From assembly GCF_000423605.1 (NCBI RefSeq), contig NZ_AUIH01000004.1, positions 1 to 64,000 on the forward strand: a stretch of 64,000 nucleotides of DNA, written 5' to 3'. This stretch comes from Saccharospirillum impatiens DSM 12546. GTDB taxonomy: Bacteria > Pseudomonadota > Gammaproteobacteria > Pseudomonadales > Natronospirillaceae. Within the stretch, counting starts at the first letter, position 1, and every line of letters starts with the position of its first letter. The notes under the pieces are model-generated. The model was not told the DNA's origin and did no database searches. It saw only the letters and a list, made by a program, of their open reading frames with translations. The position numbers and the translations under genes are program-made. Below are positions 39,864 to 50,508 of this stretch, in pieces.

Positions 39864-40343
39864 TCAACTGTGGTCGCTTTGTGCTCTCACGTCGTCAACC
39901 CATTGTTGCAGCTCATTCAGGAACCTGGGGTAATGATTTGTTGGTTCTTGGTTATCGTCAGAGACCAGTGTTATACGGTTTGGGTCGGCTTTTTTGACGC
40001 CTTCCGGTACCAAACCCGACGACCAATGGGTCTGCGCCCGTTGAAGCTGCTGCATCCAGTGACCGGGCTGCCCCAGGCCGGCTTGCACCGCCTTGAACTC
40101 CCAGGCATCGGGCCGGTCGCCCTGCCAAATACTCAACAACTCATTCAGGGGTTTTTCCGGTGCCAATGTCAGCCCGTAAGGTTCAGCCGCTTCACAAAGG
40201 GCTGCCATCCAGGCCCGATAGACCAACACCTCAAAAGATGATTCACACGCCTGGCGTTCAGCAGTCAAACTGCTCTGCTCTGCCAAGGCCAGCATCAGCC
40301 TGGCCTGGTACAACAAAGCATTCGTCAAACCGCGTCGATTCAT
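39864..40343 (-). CDS. DUF6586-like hypothetical protein
   Basis: The protein has 159 residues and is predicted helical and soluble. It starts MNRRGLTNALLYQARLMLAL and ends in a polar stretch. The N-terminal helices resemble the DUF6586/PasA-like proteins of pseudomonads, where the same order with the small acidic protein occurs; this link is from memory. The gene lies three bases after the YfaZ-like gene and probably shares its transcript. The function is unknown. Confidence 0.72.
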   Translation of the reverse strand: MNRRGLTNALLYQARLMLALAEQSSLTAERQACESSFEVLVYRAWMAALCEAAEPYGLTLAPEKPLNELLSIWQGDRPDAWEFKAVQAGLGQPGHWMQQLQRAQTHWSSGLVPEGVKKADPNRITLVSDDNQEPTNHYPRFLNELQQWVDDVRAQSDHS

Positions 40344-40346
40344 GGC

Positions 40347-40907
40347 TCAGTAATTCATCCTGAAACCGACATTAAAGGTATTATCGATTCGGCTGGGGCC
40401 TCCTGTCGTATCACGATAATACCCGGCAATGTCGTGCCAGCCGACAAAGACTCGCGCCTGTGGCAATACCTTATAGGTCACACGGGCGATCACCTCCTGA
40501 AAGGCAACTACATCCCCAAAACTGAGAATGTCGGGCGCGTAATACAACTGAGCTTCTGTGCCCAGGCCGTTCATGAAATCTGGCTGCCAACGCAGAAAGC
40601 CACCCACACCCAGGGCAAACCCAGGCTCGCCGGCATCAAACAGGAACCCCTTGAACCCAATCCCGCCAATCAGCTCGCGGTTTGCCATGGTTGCATCAAC
40701 GGCATTGAAACCGGCGCTAAAGGCATAGGCCTGATTGTCTTCACTGTAGGCCAGACCTGTCGTGATGTGCGCACCCGACCCGACCCGAACAGCCTCATGC
40801 TCCAATCTGACCGACGTATTGGACAAGGCGATGTCCAGCGAACCACCGGCTTGAGCGCCCAGTGGAACTAATACGGCACAGACTGCGAGCCAGGTCTTGA
40901 AGGTCAT
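40347..40907 (-). CDS. YfaZ-family outer-membrane beta-barrel protein
   Basis: The protein has 186 residues with a signal peptide ending AQA near residue 20. The mature part consists of alternating hydrophobic and polar strands (for example AYAFSAGFNAVDATM, GFALGVGGFLRWQPD) and ends in Phe-Arg-Met-Asn-Tyr, a terminal aromatic residue typical of outer-membrane barrels. YfaZ-like proteins are small barrels of unknown function. The ATG at 40907 has GGAG 7 bases upstream; further upstream codons would spoil the signal peptide. The DUF6586-like gene follows within three bases. Confidence 0.85.
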   Translation of the reverse strand: MTFKTWLAVCAVLVPLGAQAGGSLDIALSNTSVRLEHEAVRVGSGAHITTGLAYSEDNQAYAFSAGFNAVDATMANRELIGGIGFKGFLFDAGEPGFALGVGGFLRWQPDFMNGLGTEAQLYYAPDILSFGDVVAFQEVIARVTYKVLPQARVFVGWHDIAGYYRDTTGGPSRIDNTFNVGFRMNY

Positions 40908-41054
40908 GTTAGTACTCCAGAATTGGGAAAGTGGTGGCATTGTACTGAATTCTGACCGTGCAGGCATCAGGCAACGGCCCACACGGTGGACCGTTGCCTT
41001 TAAGGAGTTCCAGAATCACCTTCTGTCACCCCATATCGGCCGTTGAAGCGTCGC

Positions 41055-42965
41055 TTAGCGAGAGAGGTCCAGCAACAGCTTATTCAACCGGCCCACAAAA
41101 CCTGCGGCATCTTTAGGGTGTGACCCTTCTGCCAGGCGGGCCTGCTCAAGCAGAATATTCGCCAGATCCGCAAAACGATCTTCACTGACTTCCTGCTCAA
41201 GCCGTTGCACCAGCGGATGCTCCGGGTTCAGTTCAAAGATGGGCTTGGTCTCGGGCACGGCCTGACCGGCGGCTTCCATAATGCGACGCATCTGAGCCCC
41301 CATGTCGTTGTCACCCACCACAATACAGGCAGGTGATTCCACAAGGCGGTGAGTCATACGGACGTCTTCAACATCGCTTTCAAGCAGCGTTTTAAGACGC
41401 TCCAGTAACGGCTTGTGATCGTCGTTGGCCTTTTGCTGTGCCTCTTTCTCTGCTTCGGTTTCAACGCCACTTAAATCCAGTCCACCACGGGCGACATCGA
41501 CCAGAGACTTACCGTCAAACTCGCGCAGATAACCCATTAGCCACTCGTCAATGCGGTCGCTCATCAACAGCACTTCAATGCCTTTCTTACGAAAGACTTC
41601 GAGGTGTGGGCTGTTTTTCGCAGTCTGGTGGCTGTCTGCGGCTACGTAGTAAATTTTATCCTGACCTTCCTTCATGCGGCCAACGTAGTCATCCAGCGAT
41701 TGTGTCTGGGCAGCGTCACCGGTATGCGAGGTGGCAAAACGCAGCAACTTGGCAATCTTGTCATTATTACTGGCATCTTCTGCCGGCCCTTCTTTGAGCA
41801 CCTGACCAAATTCATCCCAGAAAGCCTGATACCCCTCCGGGTCTTTCTTGGCAAGCTTGGACAGCATGTCCAGAACTCGCTTGGTCAGGGCTGTACGCAT
41901 GGTGTCGATCGCGTCGTCACTCTGCAGGATCTCGCGACTGACGTTCAGGGGCAAATCGTTGGAGTCGACGATCCCCTTCGCAAAGCGCAGATACATTGGC
42001 AGGAACTGCTCTACGTCGTCCATGATGAAGACGCGTTGAACATAGAGTTTCAGGCCGCGAATGCGTTCGCGATTCCAGATGTCGTAGGGAGCTTTCTTGG
42101 GAATGTATAGCAAACTGGTGTAATCCAGCTTGCCTTCAACCTTGTTGTGACTCCAGGTCAGTGGATCGCCAAAATCATGCGAGATGTGACGGTACAACTC
42201 TTTGTATTCATCGTCAGAGATTTCACTGCGCGGACGCGTCCACAGGGCCTTGGCACTGTTGACGGTTTCCCATTCGACAGCCGAGTCCTCTGCTTTTTCC
42301 GCTTCCGGATCGTCGTAGCTTTCTTTCAGCATCTGCACCGGAATAGCAATGTGGTCCGAGTATTTCCGGATCAGGTTACGCAAGCGCCAGCCGTCGGCAA
42401 ACTCCGTTTCTTCAGGTTTGAGATGCAGCACAATGCGCGTACCGCGTTGCGCCAAGGTCACCTCAGACAGGGAGAAGTCACCCTCGCCTTCACTGTGCCA
42501 GTGCACGCCGGCATCTTCCGGTGTGCCAGCACGACGGGAATAGACATCGACCGCGTTGGCAACGATGAACGATGAGTAGAACCCTACCCCGAACTGCCCG
42601 ATCATCTGGCTGTCTTTGCGTTCATCGCCCGTCAGGTTTTTCAGAAAATCGGCAGTACCGGACTTGGCAATGGTGCCCAGGTTGGCGATGACATCGTCGC
42701 GCGTCATACCAACGCCGTTGTCGGTCAGCGTGACCGTACCGGCCTCTTTGTCATACTCGACGCGAATGGACAGATCACCGTCATCGCCCAATAAGGAATC
42801 GTCCTTCAGAGCCTGAAATCTCAATTTGTCACACGCGTCTGACGCATTGGAGATCAGCTCGCGCAGGAAAATCTCCTTGTTGGAATACAAGGAGTGGATC
42901 ATCAAATGCAGAAGTTGCTTGACTTCTGTCTGAAAACTGAGCGTTTCTTGTTGGGTTTCAGACAT
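41055..42965 (-). CDS. htpG: Molecular chaperone HtpG (Hsp90 family)
   Basis: This 636-residue dimeric ATP-driven chaperone has a GHKL ATPase domain ([42 protein letters not shown]), a middle domain with [13 protein letters not shown], and a C-terminal dimer domain. Length is typical. The ATG at 42965 is preferred because GAGGTG lies 6 bases upstream; a GTG three codons earlier overlaps that tract. A heat-shock-type promoter is found 43 bases upstream of the start codon. The upstream neighbour is divergent. Confidence 0.97.
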   Translation of the reverse strand: MSETQQETLSFQTEVKQLLHLMIHSLYSNKEIFLRELISNASDACDKLRFQALKDDSLLGDDGDLSIRVEYDKEAGTVTLTDNGVGMTRDDVIANLGTIAKSGTADFLKNLTGDERKDSQMIGQFGVGFYSSFIVANAVDVYSRRAGTPEDAGVHWHSEGEGDFSLSEVTLAQRGTRIVLHLKPEETEFADGWRLRNLIRKYSDHIAIPVQMLKESYDDPEAEKAEDSAVEWETVNSAKALWTRPRSEISDDEYKELYRHISHDFGDPLTWSHNKVEGKLDYTSLLYIPKKAPYDIWNRERIRGLKLYVQRVFIMDDVEQFLPMYLRFAKGIVDSNDLPLNVSREILQSDDAIDTMRTALTKRVLDMLSKLAKKDPEGYQAFWDEFGQVLKEGPAEDASNNDKIAKLLRFATSHTGDAAQTQSLDDYVGRMKEGQDKIYYVAADSHQTAKNSPHLEVFRKKGIEVLLMSDRIDEWLMGYLREFDGKSLVDVARGGLDLSGVETEAEKEAQQKANDDHKPLLERLKTLLESDVEDVRMTHRLVESPACIVVGDNDMGAQMRRIMEAAGQAVPETKPIFELNPEHPLVQRLEQEVSEDRFADLANILLEQARLAEGSHPKDAAGFVGRLNKLLLDLSR

Positions 42966-43007
42966 GGAATTCACCTCAAATCAAAGACTTAGCCTATAGT
43001 CCCCTCT

Positions 43008-43035
43008 ATCTATGGGCCTTGTGTTGCATTTCAAG
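43008..43035 (-). promoter_or_regulatory. Sigma-32 (heat-shock) promoter of htpG
   Basis: On the minus strand CTTGAAA (43035-43029) is followed after 12 bases by CCCATAGAT (43016-43008). Both halves match the RpoH consensus closely. It fits the known heat control of htpG. Confidence 0.75.
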
Positions 43036-43187
43036 CGCTGGCGCTATCATTTACCAGCCCGGACTTTCTTCACTGCCTGCTCTGGTGCACACTGAGCGTG
43101 AAAATCGGGCGGTTTGTTGTGCTGTATAACCTTACCGGCATAGCCAAGCCCCAGAGCTCGTCTACAAAACAAGGAAGCACCCCCAGG

Positions 43188-44537
43188 ATGTCGACACCTA
43201 CACCCCTCGCGCCCGTTCGCAAACGCGAAATCTTTGGATGGGCCATGTATGACTTCGCCAACAGCAGTTACACCACGGTCGTCGTCAGCTTTATCTACAG
43301 TGCTTTTTTCATTTCCTACATTGTTCCACCCGAGCTTGACCACCTGAAAAACACTTTTTGGGCAGCCAGCGTGGCCATTTCAACAGGTATTGCCATCATC
43401 CTGGCACCATTGGTAGGTGTGATCTGTGATTACAGCGGTCGCAAAAAACGGTATCTGGCTTGGTGCACCTGGGTCTCGGTATTGGCTACCGGTGGGTTGT
43501 ATTTCGTGGAACCCGGTTCCGTCTGGCTGGGCATGGCGTTTCTCATTTGCAGCAACACTGCCTGGATGCTGTCGGAAAGCTTCATCGCCAGTTTTCTGAC
43601 CGAGCTTGCCAGCAAAGACAACATGGGTCGCATCTCCGGCATTGGCTGGGGCATCGGATACATCGGTGGCCTGCTGAGCTTGCTGATCATCATTGTTGTG
43701 GTCACTGAAAGCGCCGATTCAAATCTGGGGGCTTACATAGACCAGAACCAACTGGCCATGGTCGTGGTGGCCTTGTTCTATGGCCTGGGCGCCCTACCCA
43801 CCTTTTTGTTCGTCAAAGAACGAGCGGTACCTCAGCCTGAGTTTGAACATGCCCGCATGTCAGTATTAATCAAAGCAGCCGGTGCACGGCTATTGGCAAT
43901 GCGCAGTATCATTGCCGACTACCCGGTTTTGTTTCGGTTTTTCATCGCCTTTATGGTCTACATGGCTGGTGTCTCGGTTGTCGTCAAATTCTTTGGCATT
44001 TACGCTCAGGAAGAGATTGGCATTCGGGGCACTGAATTGTTGATCATTGGCGCAACTTTACAAATAGCCTCAATGATCGGGGCCATCGGCTTTGGCTTTA
44101 TTGAAGATTCTCTGGGCTCCAAGAACACCTTGGTTCTGACTCTCGGCTGGTGGCTGACCGGACTGCTGGGCATCTACTACCTCGATGCTCTGGTCGCAAT
44201 GACAGGCCTGACGCAGTCGACCCTCTTTGTTGCGATCGCCTTTATCGCCGGCAGTGCTATGGGTGCCACGCAAAGCGCCAGTCGCGCCGTGGTTGGGCTC
44301 CTGGCTAGCCCACGGGATTCGGCATTGCTGTTTGGGCTATGGGGTACATTTGGCCGGTTTGCCATCATCATCGGCATGACGTTCGGCCCGATTTCAGATG
44401 CCGTTGGCCGACAACAAGCCTTGCTGATCATCATGCTCTACTTTATTGCCGGTGGAATCCTGCTGATGCGAATCCCCTTGCGTGAGGCTATTCAGGATCA
44501 GCGCTCTTTGCCTGCCGAAACCGCGCCAACCTCATAA
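43188..44537 (+). CDS. UMF1/Atg22-like MFS transporter
   Basis: This 449-residue inner-membrane protein has about 11-12 hydrophobic segments. The opening FGWAMYDFANSSYTTVVVSFIYSAFF is diagnostic for the Atg22/UMF1 branch of the major facilitator superfamily. VICDYSGRKKRYLAW is the loop 2-3 motif. Members are often called amino-acid or metabolite exporters, but the substrate is unknown. The ATG at 43188 follows a GGAAG tract at about 10 bases; the in-frame codons upstream of it lack a conserved sequence. It converges on a DUF599 gene. Confidence 0.9.
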   Translation: MSTPTPLAPVRKREIFGWAMYDFANSSYTTVVVSFIYSAFFISYIVPPELDHLKNTFWAASVAISTGIAIILAPLVGVICDYSGRKKRYLAWCTWVSVLATGGLYFVEPGSVWLGMAFLICSNTAWMLSESFIASFLTELASKDNMGRISGIGWGIGYIGGLLSLLIIIVVVTESADSNLGAYIDQNQLAMVVVALFYGLGALPTFLFVKERAVPQPEFEHARMSVLIKAAGARLLAMRSIIADYPVLFRFFIAFMVYMAGVSVVVKFFGIYAQEEIGIRGTELLIIGATLQIASMIGAIGFGFIEDSLGSKNTLVLTLGWWLTGLLGIYYLDALVAMTGLTQSTLFVAIAFIAGSAMGATQSASRAVVGLLASPRDSALLFGLWGTFGRFAIIIGMTFGPISDAVGRQQALLIIMLYFIAGGILLMRIPLREAIQDQRSLPAETAPTS

Positions 44538-44549
44538 AGCTGACAATAC

Positions 44550-44572
44550 CCGGCCCTGCACTGCAGGACCGG
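44550..44572. terminator. Possible hairpin terminator between MFS and DUF599 genes
   Basis: A 10-bp stem with one mismatch (ccgg-c-cctgca / tgcagg-a-ccgg) lies between the two convergent stops. There is no T-run, so the call is weak. Confidence 0.35.
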
Positions 44573-44580
44573 CCACTCAT

Positions 44581-45312
44581 TTAGTCATCAGCACGTTTGC
44601 TCAACGCAATGTCCTGGTTGGGATCCAGCCCTCTGGCCCTGACCAGCTCCTTCAGCGTAGTACTGCGAAACTCCCTGCGGTAGAGCACGCCAATAATGAC
44701 GCTGGTCAGAACCACAAACCACAAAGGCCCGAGAAACCAGCCGATAACCGCCAGGCTAAAATACACCGCCCGCAAACCCAGATTGAACTGCTTCCCCGCC
44801 AGATCCATTACTTTGGCGGTATGAACGGAAAAATCTTTCTTGACGGAATCGGCAATGGTTTCACTTGGAGTGGGCGCCGAACCAATCATGACCGACAGAA
44901 AACCAAACTGACGCATGCTCCAGGTGAAACTGAGGAAGGCGTAGACATATATCGCAACCAAAACGCCAACCTTTGCCTCCCAGAGTGCTTTGGTACCGGG
45001 TTGTACAAAAGAGATGTCATTGAGCAAGCGGACAACCTGCTCAGACGCCGCCAATACGGTAATGAGACCCGCCACCACAAACAGGCAGCTGGACGCGAAA
45101 AAAGCCGAGTTACGTTCCAGGTTCCCCACCGCCGACATATCGGCCACCCGGTTTTCACGTCGTAATAGCCGATGCATCCAATCCACTCTGAAGTGATGCA
45201 TAATCGACGACAAGCTGTGCCTGCGCTTGGCTTCGCGGGATGCGTAACGGGTATAAACCACCCAACTGGTGAAAAACACCAGCAACGACAACCAATCCAA
45301 TAAATGTAACAT
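44581..45312 (-). CDS. DUF599 membrane protein
   Basis: The protein has 243 residues and about four hydrophobic segments (near 3-21, 70-90, 115-135 and 185-215). YTRYASREAKRRHSLSSIMH, WMHRLLRRENRVADMSAVGNLERNSAFFASS and QFNLGLRAVYFSLAVIGWFLGP are typical of DUF599. The family is widespread in Proteobacteria and has no assigned function. The ATG at 45312 is placed by the family start; an upstream frame of 14 codons is possible. It converges on the MFS transporter gene. Confidence 0.85.
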   Translation of the reverse strand: MLHLLDWLSLLVFFTSWVVYTRYASREAKRRHSLSSIMHHFRVDWMHRLLRRENRVADMSAVGNLERNSAFFASSCLFVVAGLITVLAASEQVVRLLNDISFVQPGTKALWEAKVGVLVAIYVYAFLSFTWSMRQFGFLSVMIGSAPTPSETIADSVKKDFSVHTAKVMDLAGKQFNLGLRAVYFSLAVIGWFLGPLWFVVLTSVIIGVLYRREFRSTTLKELVRARGLDPNQDIALSKRADD

Positions 45313-45405
45313 GCCCTTTCTGCCCTTAATGGTCGTGTCCGTAACGTCAAACACAGTTTAGCCTAACGCCCCCGACCTGACTGCCGACTTATTCTCACCC
45401 AATAA

Positions 45406-45429
45406 AAAAGGCAGCCTCAGCTGCCTTTT
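45406..45429 (-). terminator. Terminator after sucD
   Basis: A 10-bp stem (aaaaggcagc / gctgcctttt) with loop ctca is followed on the minus strand by a T-run. It lies 32 bases past the sucD stop. Confidence 0.88.
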
Positions 45430-45461
45430 GAGAAAATCGCTGCTACCAGCGATGATCAGAC

Positions 45462-46334
45462 TTACCAGCCAGTGACTTCTTTCAAAGCATCACCGATTTG
45501 CGCCAGAGAACGAACGGTTTTAACACCGGCGTCTTCCAAAGCAGCAAACTTCTCATCGGCAGTGCCTTTACCACCGGCGATGATCGCGCCAGCGTGACCC
45601 ATGCGCTTGCCGGCAGGTGCCGTTACACCCGCGATGTAAGAAACAACCGGCTTGGACACATTGGCCTTGATGTAAGCTGCGGCTTCTTCCTCAGCTGTAC
45701 CACCAATCTCACCAATCATCACGATAGCTTCAGTCGCCGGATCTTTCTCGAACATTTCCAGAATGTCGATAAAGTTGGAACCCGGAATAGGATCGCCACC
45801 GATACCCACACAGGTAGACTGGCCAAACCCATGGTCAGTTGTCTGCTTGACCGCTTCATAGGTCAGGGTACCTGAACGCGACACGATACCGACTTTACCA
45901 GGCTGGTGAATATGGCCTGGCATGATGCCGATTTTGCATTCTCCCGGTGTAATCACACCCGGGCAATTCGGGCCAATCATACGCACGCCCTTGCGGTCGA
46001 CGTATTCCTTGGCAACCAGCATGTCCAGCGTCGGAATGCCTTCGGTGATGCACACGACCAGCTCAACACCACTGTCGACGGCTTCAATAATGGCATCCAA
46101 GCAAAACGGAGCCGGAACGTAGATCACAGAAGCCGTTGCGCCAGTTGCTTCAACCGCTTCACGGGCGGTGTTGAAGACTGGCAGACCCAGATGCGTAGTA
46201 CCGCCTTTACCCGGAGAAACGCCGCCGACCATCTGCGTACCGTACTCGATGGCCTGTTCACTGTGAAAAGTACCCTGAGAACCGGTAAAACCCTGGCAGA
46301 TAACCTTGGTGTTCTTATCGATCAATACGCTCAT
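45462..46334 (-). CDS. sucD: Succinyl-CoA synthetase alpha subunit
   Basis: The subunit has 290 residues. It binds CoA and carries the phospho-His that moves phosphate between succinyl-CoA and nucleotide. [22 protein letters not shown] is the CoA-binding start, and [25 protein letters not shown] holds the active-site His. Length equals E. coli SucD (289). The start overlaps the sucC stop (ATGA). The enzyme couples the cycle to ATP or GTP formation. A terminator follows, so it is the last gene of the sdh-suc block. Confidence 0.97.
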   Translation of the reverse strand: MSVLIDKNTKVICQGFTGSQGTFHSEQAIEYGTQMVGGVSPGKGGTTHLGLPVFNTAREAVEATGATASVIYVPAPFCLDAIIEAVDSGVELVVCITEGIPTLDMLVAKEYVDRKGVRMIGPNCPGVITPGECKIGIMPGHIHQPGKVGIVSRSGTLTYEAVKQTTDHGFGQSTCVGIGGDPIPGSNFIDILEMFEKDPATEAIVMIGEIGGTAEEEAAAYIKANVSKPVVSYIAGVTAPAGKRMGHAGAIIAGGKGTADEKFAALEDAGVKTVRSLAQIGDALKEVTGW

Positions 46335-47500
46335 GCTGCACCTCCAGCTGCTTGAACCACTTTCTCAGCAGCGTCAGTCAGCGAAGTGGCTGCAATGATG
46401 TTCAGGCCACTGTCGGCCAGTTTTTTGGTACCCAATTCTGCATTGTTGCCTTCAAGACGAACAACGACGGGAACTTTAACGCCCACTTCTTCGACCGCGC
46501 CAATGATGCCTTCGGCAATCATGTCGCAGCGAACAATGCCACCAAAGATGTTGACGAAAACCGCTTTGACCGAGGTATCGGACAAGATGATTTTAAACGC
46601 TTCAGCAACACGCTCTTTGGTTGCACCGCCGCCCACATCCAGGAAGTTGGCTGGCTGACCACCGCTCAATTTGACGATGTCCATGGTGCCCATCGCCAGA
46701 CCGGCGCCATTGACCATGCAGCCAATGTTACCGTCCAGAGCTACGTAGTTAAGCTCCCAGGCGGCCGCTTGCGCTTCGCGCTCGTCTTCCTGTGAAGGGT
46801 CGCGCATGTCAGAGATTTGTTTCTGACGGAACAGTGCATTGCTGTCGACGCCAATTTTAGCGTCCAGGCAGTGCAAATTGCCTTCGTCGGTTATGACCAG
46901 CGGGTTCACTTCAATCAGTGCCAGGTCTTTGTCGACAAACAATTTGGCCAGACCCAGAAAGATCTTGGTGAACTGCTTGACCTGCTCGCCTTTAAGACCG
47001 AGCTGAAATGCCACATCGCGCGCCTGGAATGGCTGAGCGCCAACCAGTGGGTCGACCACAACGCGCAGAATTTTCTCGGGCGTTTCTTCAGCGACGGTCT
47101 CGATGTCGACGCCACCTTCGGTCGATGCCATAAACACGACACGACGGCTGCCGCGGTCAACAACGGCACTGAGGTACAACTCATTGGCAATATCGGTGCA
47201 GGTTTCAACCAGAATCTTGCTGACTGGCTGACCCTTTTCATCGGTCTGGAAGGTCACCAGATTCTGACCCAACCACTTTTCAGCGAAGGCGCGAATCTCT
47301 TCGTCGGTTTTGACCAGCTTTACACCACCAGCCTTGCCCCGGCCACCCGCGTGCACCTGAGCCTTGACCACCCACATGCTACCCCCGATCTTTTTAGCGG
47401 CTGCTACCGCTTCTTCAGGCGTATCACAGGCAAAGCCATCGGATACTGGCAGACCGTACTCTTTGAACAGCTGCTTCGATTGATACTCGTGTAGGTTCAT
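46331..47500 (-). CDS. sucC: Succinyl-CoA synthetase beta subunit
   Basis: The subunit has 389 residues with an N-terminal ATP-grasp domain and a C-terminal CoA-ligase domain. [18 protein letters not shown] is the standard opening; [19 protein letters not shown] lines the nucleotide site. [18 protein letters not shown] and [17 protein letters not shown] lie at the interface with SucD. It overlaps sucD by four bases. A terminator-like hairpin separates it from upstream lpdA by part of a 124-base gap, so it may also have its own promoter. Confidence 0.97.
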   Translation of the reverse strand: MNLHEYQSKQLFKEYGLPVSDGFACDTPEEAVAAAKKIGGSMWVVKAQVHAGGRGKAGGVKLVKTDEEIRAFAEKWLGQNLVTFQTDEKGQPVSKILVETCTDIANELYLSAVVDRGSRRVVFMASTEGGVDIETVAEETPEKILRVVVDPLVGAQPFQARDVAFQLGLKGEQVKQFTKIFLGLAKLFVDKDLALIEVNPLVITDEGNLHCLDAKIGVDSNALFRQKQISDMRDPSQEDEREAQAAAWELNYVALDGNIGCMVNGAGLAMGTMDIVKLSGGQPANFLDVGGGATKERVAEAFKIILSDTSVKAVFVNIFGGIVRCDMIAEGIIGAVEEVGVKVPVVVRLEGNNAELGTKKLADSGLNIIAATSLTDAAEKVVQAAGGAA

Positions 47501-47592
47501 CGTTCTTTCCGTTCTGTGAACTCGAGTGTTTGGGAGAATTTTTTGTTCTAGTGGGTTTCACCCGCAAGGCACTCTGATTAGCGAATAAAGAA

Positions 47593-47612
47593 ACCGGGAG
47601 CAATCTCCCGGT
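47593..47612 (-). terminator. Hairpin terminator between lpdA and sucC
   Basis: A perfect 8-bp stem (accgggag / ctcccggt) with loop caat is followed on the minus strand by ttctttatt. It begins 13 bases past the lpdA stop and may reduce read-through into sucCD. Confidence 0.75.
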
Positions 47613-47624
47613 AACTTTCTATAA

Positions 47625-49088
<1,464 letters not shown>

Positions 49089-49167
49089 TTAGTGATGGCA
49101 GCAGCATCGCGGCTGCCCTTCCTAATCGTGTCTCGATACGCGTCTGTTCAAAGAGCGATCGCTGTAG

Positions 49168-50478
49168 TTACAGCTCGAGCAGAATACGCGCCGGATCTTC
49201 CAGCATGTCTTTAATGGCAACCAGGTATTGAACCGCTTCTTTACCATCAATCAGTCGGTGGTCGTAGGATAACGCCAGATACATCATCGGCAGAATCTTC
49301 ACCTCACCATTCACTGCCATCGGACGTTCCTGGATTTTATGCATACCCAGAATAGCGGTTTGTGGCGGATTCAGGATCGGCGTCGACAACAAGGATCCGA
49401 ACACACCACCGTTGGTGATGGTAAAGGTACCACCCTGCATGTCTTCCAGACCCAGCTTGCCCGATTGCGCCTTCGCTCCAAATTCCCGGATGGTGCTTTC
49501 AATGGTCGCCAGGCTCATCTGTTCAGTATCACGCAATACCGGTACAACCAGGCCACGGTCACTGGAAACGGCAACACCAATGTCGTAGTAACCGTGGTAC
49601 ACGATGTCATCGCCATCGATGGAGGCGTTGACATCCGGGAAGCGACGCAGCGCTTCGGTCGCGGCCTTGATGAAGAACGACATGAAGCCCAGGCGAGTGC
49701 CGTTGTGAGCATTCTGGAATTCTTCTTTGTATTTGGAACGCAGATCCATGATCGGTTTCATGTTGACTTCGTTGAACGTCGTCAGCATCGCCGTGCTGTT
49801 TTTGGCTTCGAGCAGACGCTCGGCAACCCGCTTGCGCAACCGGGTCATCGGCACCCGCTTTTCAGAACGCTCACCAGGCTGAGTGGCGATGCCGGCAGAA
49901 GACGTGCTTTGGCTTTGTGGCATCATGCCAGGCATGCTATTGGAGGGTGCTTCAGCCGGGCTCGACTTGGCACTGCTTTCCACCGCGTTAGTGACGTCTT
50001 CCTTGGTAATGCGTCCACCCTTACCAGTACCTGTAATATCCTGAGCAGTCAGGTTATGGTCGTCAGCCAGGCGACGGGCTGCCGGGCTCATAGCGGCATC
50101 GGGATCGCCTTTACCGGACTCGGATGACGCCGAGGCGTCGTCTTTTTTGGAAGACGCTTTGGCGCTATCTTTGTTGCCAGCATCGTCTTTTTTCGCATCA
50201 CCACTGTCTTTCTTGCCAGAATCTGCATCACCGCCACCGGCACCCGCTTCGAAATAGCCAATCACTTCCTGGCTTTCGACCGTGTCGCCTTCATTCTTGG
50301 TGATTTCCTTGATTGCGCCGTCTGCCGGTGCGACCACTTCCAGTACGACTTTGTCCGTTTCAATGTCGACGATCAGCTCATCACGCGATACAGCCTCGCC
50401 TGGCTGTTTGTGCCAGGTAGCAACGGTACCGTCAGCGACGGACTCTGGAAACTGGGGAGCTTTAATTTCTGTAGCCAT
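49168..50478 (-). CDS. sucB: 2-Oxoglutarate dehydrogenase E2 (dihydrolipoyl succinyltransferase)
   Basis: The protein has 436 residues: one lipoyl domain with Lys in [12 protein letters not shown], a low-complexity Lys/Asp/Ser linker (about 85-125), a peripheral subunit-binding domain ([32 protein letters not shown]), and the acyltransferase core. The catalytic His and Asp are in [19 protein letters not shown]. It makes succinyl-CoA from the E1 product. It lies 30 bases after sucA. The linker is unusually rich in charged residues but similar linkers vary widely in this family. Confidence 0.97.
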   Translation of the reverse strand: MATEIKAPQFPESVADGTVATWHKQPGEAVSRDELIVDIETDKVVLEVVAPADGAIKEITKNEGDTVESQEVIGYFEAGAGGGDADSGKKDSGDAKKDDAGNKDSAKASSKKDDASASSESGKGDPDAAMSPAARRLADDHNLTAQDITGTGKGGRITKEDVTNAVESSAKSSPAEAPSNSMPGMMPQSQSTSSAGIATQPGERSEKRVPMTRLRKRVAERLLEAKNSTAMLTTFNEVNMKPIMDLRSKYKEEFQNAHNGTRLGFMSFFIKAATEALRRFPDVNASIDGDDIVYHGYYDIGVAVSSDRGLVVPVLRDTEQMSLATIESTIREFGAKAQSGKLGLEDMQGGTFTITNGGVFGSLLSTPILNPPQTAILGMHKIQERPMAVNGEVKILPMMYLALSYDHRLIDGKEAVQYLVAIKDMLEDPARILLEL

Positions 50479-50508
50479 GTATTGGGTCCTTAGTCGGTTA
50501 GCCGTCGA

